The position numbers and the translations under genes were made by a program. From the IMG/VR virus record IMGVR_UViG_3300032173_000008, positions 1 to 53,563 of that record: a stretch of DNA of 53,563 nucleotides, one strand, 5' to 3'. The notes beneath the pieces were generated by a model. That model had not been told where the DNA came from. It did no database searches and saw nothing but the letters and a program-made list of their open reading frames with translations. This DNA comes from a virus. This document shows positions 1 to 6,582 of this stretch, piece by piece. Numbering within the stretch: position 1 is the first letter of the stretch; the number at the start of each line of letters is the position of its first letter.

Positions 1-126
1 ACGAAGTCTCCAGCCTCTTCGCTCGAGATGATCCCGCGCAGCTTGTCCGGGAAGGCGTCACGCAGGGCGAACCCGCGGGCGCGCTGCTGCAGCATGCGCT
101 TCGGGTACTGCGACCACGGTCCTTGT
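1..126. repeat. Direct terminal repeat, left copy (contig circularity)
   Basis: Bases 1-126 are identical to 53419-53544, after which the two copies diverge. The repeat lies inside the recT-like gene and keeps its frame (offset 53418, divisible by three). This is what a circular or circularly permuted genome gives when assembled as a linear contig. A true 126-bp terminal repeat within a coding gene is less likely. Confidence 0.9.
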
Positions 127-575
127 TTGCCAGCGAGACCCGCCGTCTTGGCGTCCCCCATCGAAAACGTGCGCTCGATCGGCGTTCGGCCGACGCGCTT
201 CACCATGCACGTCGCGGTCATCGTCTTTTCGTCGAGGCTCTCGACGACGTCTTCGCATCGAGGATCGGACACGACGAGCGCGAGCACCGCGTCACCCCAA
301 AGCGACGGTCGTCCGTTGATCACGGCGATGTTTTGGATAGAAGATAGCGGTGACAGCCCGAGCTCGGCGCCCATCTGAATCGCGACGAGCACGGCACCGG
401 GGTTCCCCTCGTACTGTTTGGGCACCATGCCCGAGTGCGCCATGAGCTTGGCGACCTCGATCGCCTCGGTCAGATTGCTCGGGCGCAGCACGCCACCTTG
501 GCCCATCGTCACGGGGACGAGCGAACGCTTGGGTTGGTCTTTCGCTGCCACTTCGTTTTTGTTCACCTCTGCCAT
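1..575 (-). CDS. recT: RecT-like single-strand annealing protein, N-terminal part (gene split by contig ends)
   Basis: The frame opens at ATG 575 and runs without a stop to base 1. It continues in frame at 53418 and ends at TAA 53178, giving about 271 residues when the contig is closed. The middle carries the RecT-type pattern of a leucine/glycine-rich 'ELGLSPLSSIQNIAVING' stretch followed by 'GDA' and later 'YPKRML..RA...ALRDAFPD'. RecT proteins anneal homologous ssDNA in phage recombination, paired with a 5'-3' exonuclease. The upstream neighbour (585-1682) is a Cas4-like nuclease and the downstream neighbour an SMC-like ATPase, so the recombination module is coherent. The start is preceded by GGGAGA at a normal distance. 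The split is an artefact of linearisation, not a broken gene. Confidence 0.85.
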   Translation of the reverse strand, partial: MAEVNKNEVAAKDQPKRSLVPVTMGQGGVLRPSNLTEAIEVAKLMAHSGMVPKQYEGNPGAVLVAIQMGAELGLSPLSSIQNIAVINGRPSLWGDAVLALVVSDPRCEDVVESLDEKTMTATCMVKRVGRTPIERTFSMGDAKTAGLAGKQGPWSQYPKRMLQQRARGFALRDAFPDKLRGIISSEEAGDF

Positions 576-584
576 GGTGTCTCC

Positions 585-1682
585 CTAGGCGGCCTCGGCC
601 GCGTCGATGACTGTTTTGGTTTGCTTATCGACCTGCTCGATCGCGCCGGCCTCGCGCAGGGCGCCGAGCACACGCCGCATCTCGGCCGCCGCCCCGCCCT
701 TCGCGACGCGCTCTTTGACCACTCGCTCGATGCCTGCCTTGCTCACCGACAACGCCGCAGTCAGATCGGACGACGTGAGCAACGGCAGCGCTTTGTCGGC
801 TAGGATTTGGTCTTGCGACTTCGCGACGAGCGCCAGCATCTTGCCGCCTCCGATCGGCACGGGGCCCTGCTCGAGCGCGTCGTCGAGCATCGACTCGTAG
901 CTGGCAATCGCGCGCTTGAGCATCTTCGCTCGGTCGTACAGAGAGCCGAGCACCTCGCGCGTCAATGCCTGCGGCTCTCCGCCGGCCGGGACCAGCGCGA
1001 CAACGGACGCGCGCAGATACTCGTCACGAGCCACGCACGCATTGCGCCGCGGGCAGAAGTTGCAGTGACCGCCAGCGGCGTACTGTTTGCCGGCTTTCGC
1101 AATCTGGCGCTTCGCACGCTCGCGGAATCCGTCGAGCTCGGCCTCGGTCAGGTTGCGGGTGTTGGTCTCGCGGTGCTGTAGGTGCACCTCGATCGCGGTG
1201 ATGACTCCGCTCGTCGGCATGCCGAATTCTGAGCGCGCGGCGTCGGCGTACGCCATGAGCTGGTGATCGTGCTCGGCGTGTCCCCATCCCGTCTTCCAGT
1301 CGAGGATTGCGATAGACTTCGAGCCGGTGGTGTGCGATTGGTTGTCCGGGATGACCGACAGCACGTCGGCCGTACCGACCGTCACCAGGCCTTCAATCCT
1401 GACCTCGGCCTTCGGGCTCGGAAACCACTTACCCAATTCGCGCCACGCCTGCTTGCCGTACACGACTGCGCGTGAGATCTCATCGGCGTCGACCTGGTGG
1501 CGCTCGGCGATCTGGTCGATCGGTGGCTCTTCACCGCGGACGATGCATGCAAGTGCTTCGTGCTTCGCGGTACCGGCGCGGGCCTCGTCGGTGTTTTCGT
1601 TGTACGGAGTTGCGATCTCGAGCAGCGAGCCTGCGCACTCCATCGCGCAGTCGGCTCGGCTGCCTCTAATTTTCGTCAACAT
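585..1682 (-). CDS. Cas4/RecB-like PD-(D/E)XK nuclease (DUF2800 type)
   Basis: A 365-residue protein and the probable exonuclease partner of the adjacent RecT. The nuclease core reads GTADVL, then ILDWKTG (the D-x-K motif), then HDHQLMAYADAA (the Q-x3-Y motif). A C-terminal CNFCPRRNAC cluster together with early cysteines (ADCAMECAGS) suggests a 4Fe-4S cluster as in Cas4/AddB-like nucleases. The start at 1682 (MLTKIRG) is chosen over the longer frame from 1787. It has GAGG six bases upstream, and the extra N-terminus is arginine/proline shadow sequence lying over the upstream gene. It overlaps the upstream gene by 17 bases and ends 9 bases before recT, so the pair is probably co-translated. 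Expected role: resecting linear dsDNA to make ssDNA for RecT. Confidence 0.8.
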   Translation of the reverse strand: MLTKIRGSRADCAMECAGSLLEIATPYNENTDEARAGTAKHEALACIVRGEEPPIDQIAERHQVDADEISRAVVYGKQAWRELGKWFPSPKAEVRIEGLVTVGTADVLSVIPDNQSHTTGSKSIAILDWKTGWGHAEHDHQLMAYADAARSEFGMPTSGVITAIEVHLQHRETNTRNLTEAELDGFRERAKRQIAKAGKQYAAGGHCNFCPRRNACVARDEYLRASVVALVPAGGEPQALTREVLGSLYDRAKMLKRAIASYESMLDDALEQGPVPIGGGKMLALVAKSQDQILADKALPLLTSSDLTAALSVSKAGIERVVKERVAKGGAAAEMRRVLGALREAGAIEQVDKQTKTVIDAAEAA

Positions 1683-2028
1683 CGTCGTCCTCGTCTCTGG
1701 CTGATTTGCCCTGGTAGTCGAACGCGTGGTCGTCTTCGCTCCAGGGGTTGGCCGGGCCGGAGGTTTTGCGCGCCTCCGACCCGGCACTGGCCTGGTTGCC
1801 GTCGACCGGACGGCGCGGTGCCGGCGATGTGCCGGGCGATTTTGATGTCTTCTCGGAGATGGCGCGGGCGATGAGATCGAGCTTGCGATGCGCGACCGGA
1901 GTGTAGAGATAGATGCTCCCGGGACGCGGGTTTCTGTTCGATGCGTTCGAGCGAATCTCGTTGCCTCGCGACAACAGTTGCGCCACGGACAACTGGCGCA
2001 GGGATTCCATTTCGTCGGCGAAGCTCAT
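1666..2028 (-). CDS. Hypothetical protein, acidic C-terminus
   Basis: A 120-residue protein starting MSFADEMESLRQLS. The first 25 residues are predicted helical; a central basic stretch (HRKLDLIARAISEK) is followed by a proline/serine-rich linker and a strongly acidic tail (DEDDDVDEN). I recognise no family. The start shares an ATGA overlap (2025-2028) with the upstream small membrane protein, and the end overlaps the nuclease start, so it belongs to the leftward early operon. The longer frame to 2358 is arginine-rich shadow. Confidence 0.6.
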   Translation of the reverse strand: MSFADEMESLRQLSVAQLLSRGNEIRSNASNRNPRPGSIYLYTPVAHRKLDLIARAISEKTSKSPGTSPAPRRPVDGNQASAGSEARKTSGPANPWSEDDHAFDYQGKSARDEDDDVDEN

Positions 2029-2225
2029 GGCGCCACCGCCATCCAGAGCGCCGCGGTCGCTACCACGACGGCCGCGAGCAACAGAGCCACGCGCACCACC
2101 TCGCCACGGGCGCACGACCGGCGCATGCTCACGACCTCGGGCAATGGATCCGGCGCGTCGGTGAGCGAGTCGACGTAGTCGGCTAGGGCCACGTCCTCGG
2201 GGCGGATGCGCGCGAGCGGGGTCAC
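2025..2225 (-). CDS. Small single-pass membrane protein
   Basis: 66 residues. The N-terminal half is acidic and soluble; the C-terminal third is a clear hydrophobic segment (VALLLAAVVVATAALWMAV) ending right at the C-terminus, as in a tail-anchored or C-out inner-membrane peptide. It is coupled by ATGA overlaps to the receiver-domain gene upstream and the hypothetical gene downstream. Function unknown; co-expression with a stand-alone receiver domain is the only clue. Confidence 0.55.
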   Translation of the reverse strand: MTPLARIRPEDVALADYVDSLTDAPDPLPEVVSMRRSCARGEVVRVALLLAAVVVATAALWMAVAP

Positions 2226-2569
2226 AGCACCACCCCCGCGGCCGCGCTGAGAGTTGCATCAAGCTCGATGGAGTTGACCGGCTTGGCGAGGACCGCGACT
2301 CCGGCGGGCGCGCGGTCAGGTGAGCCAGTGAACACCACGACCGGCGTGCCCGCATCATGGCAAGCCGAGAGCGTCTCCGGCCCGAGCGGCTGCCAGTCAG
2401 TCAGCACCACGTCATAGCGGTTCGCGTCGGCGATGGACGGGGCGTCTACGGTGGTATCTACGTCCCACCCGGCGGCCTTGAGAACTCGAGACGTGGCGCG
2501 CAGTGACAGTGGGTCGTCGTCGACGATGAGCACGCGGGGGCGGCGGGCGAGCGCGGTTGCACTACACAT
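2222..2569 (-). CDS. Stand-alone response-regulator receiver domain (CheY-like)
   Basis: 115 residues and nothing but a receiver domain. The acidic pocket is VDDD (D17-D19), the phospho-acceptor is D58 in VVLTDWQP, the switch threonine is T81 in VVVFTGS, and the conserved lysine is K96 in LAKPVN. All four signature positions of phosphorylatable receivers are present with the right spacing. No output or HTH domain follows. The start at 2569 (MCSATALARRPRVLIVDDD) has a GAGGAGG Shine-Dalgarno about nine bases upstream and overlaps the previous gene by eight bases. Such a protein normally takes a phosphate from a histidine kinase, so a phage copy would have to listen to, or soak up phosphate from, a host kinase. 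No kinase is encoded in the window. Confidence 0.85.
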   Translation of the reverse strand: MCSATALARRPRVLIVDDDPLSLRATSRVLKAAGWDVDTTVDAPSIADANRYDVVLTDWQPLGPETLSACHDAGTPVVVFTGSPDRAPAGVAVLAKPVNSIELDATLSAAAGVVL

Positions 2570-2849
2570 TGAGCACGCCCTCCTCGTTGAAGCCTCGAGC
2601 ACCGAGTTGCGCGCGCATGATGTCGCGAGTCTCAGGGCTGCCATCCCAGAACGATGCAATCCCCGTCGATTGGAGCCAGCCGATCGCGTGCTCAACCTCG
2701 AAGGCCTTGCACGCCGCTACGACCCAAGCAGGTCCGTGCTCGGCAACTACCTCCACGAGACGGTTGAGGGCGTCTGTCTCGGAGTCGAGGTCCAGACGCG
2801 CGACTTCGGCGGTCTCTTCCGGGAGCGAGAACGGGTCGATGCGTGTCAT
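2562..2849 (-). CDS. Hypothetical early protein
   Basis: 95 residues starting MTRIDPFSLPEETAEVARLD, acidic, probably helical. It contains GPAWVVAACKAFEVEHAIGW, resembling a small alpha-helical bundle. The start is supported by an AGGGGG ribosome site just upstream; the longer frame to 2930 is not. It begins three bases after the stop of the preceding gene and overlaps the receiver gene by eight bases. No family recognised. Confidence 0.6.
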   Translation of the reverse strand: MTRIDPFSLPEETAEVARLDLDSETDALNRLVEVVAEHGPAWVVAACKAFEVEHAIGWLQSTGIASFWDGSPETRDIMRAQLGARGFNEEGVLNV

Positions 2850-2851
2850 GG

Positions 2852-3298
2852 TCAGACCCCCTTCGCGGTGCAACCGATTGAGCGGAAGGTTTCGGCAAGC
2901 CCGTCGAGAGCGGCCGCGACGTCGTTGCACTCTGTCAGGCTGCGGGCCTCCATCGCCCGGGTAGCGGCGGCCATGATCGCGTAGATGGACTGGCGCAGGA
3001 TGCGCGCGTCCTCACTGGACCCGGATAACGCCACCTGCGTCGGGTCTACCGCTAGCACCTGGCTGGTCAGTGCCTTAACCGCGGCCGACGTTGTGGCGAG
3101 CTTGCGCTGGAGCGGGCTCGCGGCGAGCGCCTCACGTGCGGCGTGGAAGTGGTCGGCGGGAGTGGTCAGGGAACCGGCGGGGGGGCGACCGGCTCCCTGA
3201 CTTTTCTCGCCGCGGAGGCAAGCCGACGGCGATTCACTGCGACCGCCCTCGGGTTGGGTTTTCGTTGCGACTCGGGCGAATGCGTTTTGCGCTGTCAT
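2852..3298 (-). CDS. Hypothetical protein, first gene of the leftward operon
   Basis: 148 residues. The first ~50 are polar and low-complexity; the rest is helical and alanine-rich (LQRKLATTSAAVKALTSQVL...RQSIYAIMAAATRAMEA). ATG 3298 has AGGAGG eight bases upstream and lies about 35 bases below the predicted start of promoter PL, so this is the first cistron of the leftward unit. No family recognised; position suggests an immediate-early function. Confidence 0.6.
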   Translation of the reverse strand: MTAQNAFARVATKTQPEGGRSESPSACLRGEKSQGAGRPPAGSLTTPADHFHAAREALAASPLQRKLATTSAAVKALTSQVLAVDPTQVALSGSSEDARILRQSIYAIMAAATRAMEARSLTECNDVAAALDGLAETFRSIGCTAKGV

Positions 3299-3339
3299 CA
3301 GGCTTGCCTCCTGATGCTCGGGGTGAGCACCTACTAAGG

Positions 3340-3368
3340 ATACTACACCGGACTGGTGTACACGTCAA
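3340..3368 (-). promoter_or_regulatory. Predicted leftward promoter PL
   Basis: On the minus strand: TTGACG (3368-3363), a 17-base spacer, then TAGTAT (3345-3340), a near-consensus sigma70 pair. The operator at 3344-3360 fills most of the spacer, so bound repressor would cover both RNA-polymerase contacts. Transcription would start near 3333 and read the 3298 gene, the receiver gene and the recombination module. Confidence 0.75.
3344..3360. promoter_or_regulatory. Repressor operator OL1
   Basis: A perfect inverted repeat TACACC-ggact-GGTGTA, 17 bp. The same half-site and five-base spacing recurs at 3374-3392 and 4615-4635, and with two mismatches in the right arm at 4587-4603. It sits inside the PL spacer. 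The likely ligand is the HTH/S24 repressor at 3971-4561. Confidence 0.8.
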
Positions 3369-3373
3369 CAATA

Positions 3374-3392
3374 AAACACCAGAAAGGTGTTT
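3374..3392. promoter_or_regulatory. Repressor operator OL2
   Basis: A perfect inverted repeat AAACACC-agaaa-GGTGTTT, 31 bp centre to centre from OL1, about three helical turns and hence on the same DNA face. It lies just upstream of the PL -35 box, and 47 bases before the start of the PH/SHOCT gene, so it could act on both. Confidence 0.75.
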
Positions 3393-3438
3393 GCGCGATC
3401 GCCGTGGATCGTGTCTGATTGCCGACGAAAGGGGCCTC

Positions 3439-3963
3439 ATGCCAACCAAAGACGAAATTTCTGCTCAGATTCGATCGATCGGCTATGTCGGAACCGTTTG
3501 GACGCGGAAGGAAATCAAGTCTCTTCCGGCTCTGCTCACGCCGGACGAGACCGTACTAGGCCTCGCGTCGGGGTGGCACGCGAACGCCACGTGGGTGGTG
3601 GTCTGCACGAATAAACGGGTTATCTTCCTCGACAAAGGTCTTCTCTACGGATTGCGACAAAAAGATGTTCCGTTGGACAAGATCAACTCGATCACGCAAG
3701 AGACCGGAATGATCTGGGGCACGGTCGGGATCTGGGACGGCGCGTCGAAGATGTCCATTGAACGGATGGACAAGCGCACCGTAGCTCCGTTCACGGCCGC
3801 TGTTCGTTCGGCGATGGAAAGACGCAAGTCTCCAGGAGCGGCCGCCCAGCCACCTCAAAATGACGTGGTCTCCCAGCTTGAACGCTTGGCCGCCTTGCGC
3901 ACGAGCGGAGTGCTAAATGATGCCGAATTCTCGGCGCAGAAAGCGAAGCTACTGGGCGCTTAG
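3439..3963 (+). CDS. PH-like domain protein with C-terminal SHOCT motif
   Basis: 174 residues starting MPTKDEISAQIRS after a GAAAGGGG ribosome site. Residues ~35-125 look like a bacterial PH domain: LTPDETVLGLASGW, TWVVVCTNKRVIFLDKG, then VPLDKINSITQETGMIWGTV. A glutamine/proline linker leads to LERLAALRTSGVLNDAEF...KLL, a typical SHOCT (short C-terminal) motif, usually an oligomerisation or protein-contact element. The gene lies alone inside the immunity region between PL and the convergent repressor gene. That is a common place for genes expressed from the prophage, such as exclusion functions. That role is inference; the domains are seen. Confidence 0.75.
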   Translation: MPTKDEISAQIRSIGYVGTVWTRKEIKSLPALLTPDETVLGLASGWHANATWVVVCTNKRVIFLDKGLLYGLRQKDVPLDKINSITQETGMIWGTVGIWDGASKMSIERMDKRTVAPFTAAVRSAMERRKSPGAAAQPPQNDVVSQLERLAALRTSGVLNDAEFSAQKAKLLGA

Positions 3964-3970
3964 AACGGTC

Positions 3971-4561
3971 TCATGCCCTCTTCACCCACTCGATCGGGGA
4001 CGCCCACACCACGGCGGCATCATTCATGACCGGATGGTTGTGGGAAACGAGACGCATCTTCCCGTTGTGCCGCTCTAGCCGCTTGACATAGACCTGCCCG
4101 GCAGCGAGCTCAACGACGCAGTCCTTTCCGATGCAGCTCTCAACGTCCCATCCGTCGTGCTGATGGATGTAGAGGAGATCTCCATTCCGGTAGACCGGCT
4201 CCATCGAAACGCCGCGGACACGCAACGCCACTACGTCAACAGCTCCTGGCGGGGCCGGCACGCGTTCGATGCCGACCCATGGTCCTTTTTCTGGGTCTGG
4301 GTAGTACAAGTCTCCTGCTCCTGCATATCCGATTAGATCAACAGTCGCCGGAATACTCGCTTTACCCAAATCTGTCGATAGATCTGTTGCCGGACATCCA
4401 AGGGCATCCGCTATTCTGGTCAGCCAGTCGACGGTGAGTCTGCGTTCACCATTCTCCAGACGCGAGACCTGCTGCTGGGTGGTGCCGATTTTCACGGCGA
4501 GCTGATCCGCAGTCAGGCCCTTCGCTTCACGCACTTCTCGAATCTTGTTCACACCAACCAT
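3971..4561 (-). CDS. CI-like repressor: XRE HTH plus S24/LexA-type peptidase
   Basis: 196 residues. Residues ~5-60 form an XRE helix-turn-helix (LTADQLAVKIGTTQQQVSRLENG). The C-terminal half is an S24 peptidase fold with catalytic serine S119 in RGVSMEPVYRNGD and lysine K160 in QVYVKRLER; an Ala-Gly pair at GYAGAGD (80-83) is a plausible self-cleavage site. This predicts RecA-stimulated autocleavage and SOS induction as for lambda CI. The start at 4561 (MVGVNKIREVREAKG) is chosen because GTGAGG lies eight bases upstream and the frame to 4690 would run through the operators. It is convergent with the PH/SHOCT gene and divergent from the Cro-like gene. Confidence 0.9.
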   Translation of the reverse strand: MVGVNKIREVREAKGLTADQLAVKIGTTQQQVSRLENGERRLTVDWLTRIADALGCPATDLSTDLGKASIPATVDLIGYAGAGDLYYPDPEKGPWVGIERVPAPPGAVDVVALRVRGVSMEPVYRNGDLLYIHQHDGWDVESCIGKDCVVELAAGQVYVKRLERHNGKMRLVSHNHPVMNDAAVVWASPIEWVKRA

Positions 4562-4586
4562 TTTGCATGCCTCACGATCGCAGTCA

Positions 4587-4603
4587 CACACCGAAACGGT
4601 ATT
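4587..4603. promoter_or_regulatory. Degenerate repressor operator OR2
   Basis: CACACC-gaaac-GGTATT keeps the half-site pattern and five-base spacing but with a weaker right arm. It is 30 bp centre to centre from the perfect operator at 4615-4635, mirroring the OL pair. It lies between the repressor start and the PR -35 box, so it could both help PR repression and control repressor expression. Confidence 0.55.
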
Positions 4604-4608
4604 TATGT

Positions 4609-4637
4609 TTGACCAATACACCTGTTTGGTGTATTCG
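4609..4637 (+). promoter_or_regulatory. Predicted rightward promoter PR
   Basis: TTGACC (4609-4614), 17-base spacer, TATTCG (4632-4637). The operator occupies the spacer in the same register as at PL. The predicted start point is at about 4644, which is the ATG of the Cro-like gene. The -10 box is weaker than that of PL. Confidence 0.6.
4615..4635. promoter_or_regulatory. Repressor operator OR1
   Basis: A perfect inverted repeat AATACACC-tgttt-GGTGTATT (21 bp), the longest of the four operators. It lies within the PR spacer, 8 bases upstream of the Cro-like start codon. Confidence 0.8.
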
Positions 4638-4643
4638 AATGTC

Positions 4644-4850
4644 ATGCAGCTCCAAACTTGGTGTGAGAAGCACGGGGTCAGAGAGGCCAAGCTGAGAAAG
4701 CTTCTGCGCGTCTCGCAGCAATCGGCATCTCGCTACCTCCTCGGTCAGCGCATCCCTCGGAAGGACGTCATGCGCCGCATCCATTCGATCACGGACGGAG
4801 AAGTCACGGCGAACGACTTTTATCCCGCACCGCGCAAACGCGTCGCCTAA
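4644..4850 (+). CDS. Cro-like helix-turn-helix regulator
   Basis: 68 residues starting MQLQTWCEKHGVREAK. The HTH is KLRKLLRVSQQSASRYLLGQRIP, followed by the RRIHSITDGEVTANDFYP tail usual in YdaS/Cro-type phage regulators. It is the first gene of the rightward unit, divergent from the repressor, so it should act as the lytic-side switch on the shared operators. No Shine-Dalgarno precedes ATG 4644 and the predicted PR start falls on or next to it, so translation may be leaderless. An upstream in-frame ATG at 4605 would place the operator inside the coding region and is rejected. Confidence 0.75.
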   Translation: MQLQTWCEKHGVREAKLRKLLRVSQQSASRYLLGQRIPRKDVMRRIHSITDGEVTANDFYPAPRKRVA

Positions 4851-4865
4851 CCACGGGGGTCTCAG

Positions 4866-5324
4866 ATGGCACCTCATGCCCGAAGTATCGCCGACGAGCC
4901 CTGCGCAACCCGCGTCAATTGTGAGGACGCACGTTGCGCGCAGGGGCAGCTCCCTCTGCGCTACAACGATCGCTACCTAGCTGGCGAGGCCACCGAAAAA
5001 CTTTACGACGCCGCCAGCGCGGTCGTCTCCAACGCCACGTTGAAGCAAGCCGCGTTCGACCTAGATCAGCCGGCCAGCACTCTGTGCAAAGCGCTCAAAC
5101 GTCAGGAACGTCACTACGGCCAACTGGACTGGCTCTTCTGGCTCGTGACGCACGACGGGTCGAACTGGATCGTCAAGCTCGTCTGCAGGTGGGCCGGTGG
5201 AGAGTTTTGCCAGAGCCACCAGATGTCAGACCGCGAGCGTGCCGACGCGCTCGAGCGTGCACTCGACAAGGTGGCCGGCGAGAAGCTGGCCTCAGTCGTG
5301 CGCCAAGAGGCGGGTCTCAAATGA
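4866..5324 (+). CDS. Putative early regulator (hypothetical)
   Basis: 152 residues. Residues ~45-80 (LYDAASAVVSNATLKQAAFDLDQPASTLCKALKRQ) look like a helical DNA-binding segment. It recalls the CII-type regulators of P2-like phages, though the match is too weak to name. The rest includes a Trp-rich stretch (LDWLFWLVTHDGSNWIVKLVCRWAGG) and a charged C-terminal helix. It follows the Cro-like gene by 15 bases and shares ATGA with the next gene. Confidence 0.6.
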   Translation: MAPHARSIADEPCATRVNCEDARCAQGQLPLRYNDRYLAGEATEKLYDAASAVVSNATLKQAAFDLDQPASTLCKALKRQERHYGQLDWLFWLVTHDGSNWIVKLVCRWAGGEFCQSHQMSDRERADALERALDKVAGEKLASVVRQEAGLK

Positions 5325-5509
5325 CGTTCGCCGACTGGCTTGAGCGCAGCCACCTGCCGGTGGGCCTTGTCGCCGATCGTCTCAAGGTCAGCGAGTTCGC
5401 CGTGCACTCGTGGCTCCTCGGCAAGGTGCCGGCCCGCAAGAACCAGATCAGCGTCGCGATCCTCACCCGCGGCATGGTCCGATGGGAAGATCGAGGCCGG
5501 GCGCCATGA
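5321..5509 (+). CDS. Small helix-turn-helix protein
   Basis: 62 residues starting MTFADWLERSHLPVGLVADRL. The pattern GLVADRLKVSEFAVHSWLLGKVPARK is a compact HTH of the YdaS/XRE kind. It starts within an ATGA overlap of the preceding gene and ends in an ATGA overlap with the next. It is probably an additional early transcription regulator; the operator target is unknown. Confidence 0.6.
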   Translation: MTFADWLERSHLPVGLVADRLKVSEFAVHSWLLGKVPARKNQISVAILTRGMVRWEDRGRAP

Positions 5510-5826
5510 GACTCGGGATGTGGCACCTGGCGACGGCGCTCGGCGCACTGCTCCTCTTGCAGACATGCGAGGAGGTTCACGCGAGGGCTGTTCTCGAACG
5601 TGAGTCCGAGACAGCGCGCACGCTCGCTCACCGATGCGAGCTGCACCTGGTCGCGGCCCGGGCGCGGGTCACTGCATTCGAAGATCTGTTCGGCGCGGTC
5701 GGCGCCAAAATCACGAGAGGGACGGACGATGTGCAAACCCTACAAGCGGGATCTCCGGGCGGAGTTGGCGGAGGAGAAGACTCGGTTCAACCAGCTGCTG
5801 CGCGAGAACGTGCAGCTGGTCGCTGA
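5506..5826 (+). CDS. Small exported or membrane-anchored protein
   Basis: 106 residues. The N-terminus MRLGMWHLATALGALLLLQT is a hydrophobic segment ending in a cysteine (LLLLQTC) that only loosely resembles a lipobox. The next part is helical and charged. The last ~35 residues are Gly/Ala/Pro-rich and overlap the next gene by 98 bases in another frame, so the C-terminus may not be under selection. No family recognised. Confidence 0.45.
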   Translation: MRLGMWHLATALGALLLLQTCEEVHARAVLERESETARTLAHRCELHLVAARARVTAFEDLFGAVGAKITRGTDDVQTLQAGSPGGVGGGEDSVQPAAARERAAGR

Positions 5827-6019
5827 CGCCAAGCGGAGGTCGGAGCTGCACGCGGAGATGATCGAGTCTCGCGACGTGAAGATCGCACAGCTCGAATCGA
5901 TGCTGCGCCCGTTGCTGTCGTCGTGCGGGTGCGACGTGGGCAAGCCGTGCGGGCGCTGCCTGGCGATTCGTCACGCGATGACGAAGAAGCCGACTGGGAA
6001 GAAAGTGCAGGCGGCGTGA
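5729..6019 (+). CDS. Coiled-coil protein with C-terminal Cys motif
   Basis: 96 residues starting MCKPYKRDLRAELAEE with GAGGGA eight bases upstream. A long charged helix (residues ~8-60) is followed by CGCDVGKPCGRC, a four-cysteine cluster that could bind zinc. Overlaps the preceding gene by 98 bases and the next by one (TGATG). Function unknown. Confidence 0.6.
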   Translation: MCKPYKRDLRAELAEEKTRFNQLLRENVQLVADAKRRSELHAEMIESRDVKIAQLESMLRPLLSSCGCDVGKPCGRCLAIRHAMTKKPTGKKVQAA

Positions 6020-6582
6020 TGGAAGACGCACGGCCAAAGATCGACCGAGCAATCGAGATTCTCGCCGAGTGCAAAACGATCCCGGAAGTGAAGAAGATCA
6101 GGGACGAATATCTGGCACTGCAAACAGCGGCAGAAGAATCAAGAAAAAGCATCGCCGTCGTAAACGGCTTCGCGGAGATTGTAATCCGCGCCGAACGCAG
6201 ACTCGGGCAGCTAATCAAGCCACTGTTGGATGAGGAAGCAAAAAGAAAATCAGAATGGATGAAAGCCGCTCGGGAGAGCTTCGCCCCGGGAAAACCGCAG
6301 TCCTGCGCCTTTTGCCGACGATTCAGATCCATCGTCCACGCCCATCACATCTGGCCGCTGGTGCAACAATTCGACGATCATCACGGCATTGATGAGCCTG
6401 ACCACCGGTCCGTATGGCTTTGCCCGAACCACCACGCCCTCATCCACGCGTTCTTCAACCGAGCCGATGACGACGCCGACAGGGGGCATCGAAGTTTTGA
6501 GGCCCTGAACGATATCGACGACGAGCACGAGCGCACGGCGTTTATACGGTGGTGCCTCAATCTCGTGGGGGTGGAGTCATGA
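6019..6582 (+). CDS. HNH-type nuclease domain protein with helical N-terminus
   Basis: 187 residues. Residues 1-90 are helical (PKIDRAIEILAECKTIPEVKKIRDEYLAL). The C-terminal part holds an HNH-like zinc site: CAFCRRF, then VHAHHIWPL, then VWLCPNHHALIHAF. Stretches of the gene are visibly A/T-richer than neighbours, which hints at separate acquisition. Flanked by one-base and ATGA overlaps, it lies in the early region upstream of the ParB-methylase fusion. Possible roles are host DNA nicking or packaging help; none can be chosen from sequence. Confidence 0.75.
   Translation: MEDARPKIDRAIEILAECKTIPEVKKIRDEYLALQTAAEESRKSIAVVNGFAEIVIRAERRLGQLIKPLLDEEAKRKSEWMKAARESFAPGKPQSCAFCRRFRSIVHAHHIWPLVQQFDDHHGIDEPDHRSVWLCPNHHALIHAFFNRADDDADRGHRSFEALNDIDDEHERTAFIRWCLNLVGVES

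Noticed and set aside
28-378. Plus-strand frame at the contig start
   Set aside because: Antisense to the RecT N-terminal part, which continues across the contig ends with family-like sequence.
4605-4643. Upstream ATG (4605) for the Cro-like gene
   Set aside because: It would put the perfect operator and PR -10 box inside the coding region and has no ribosome site.
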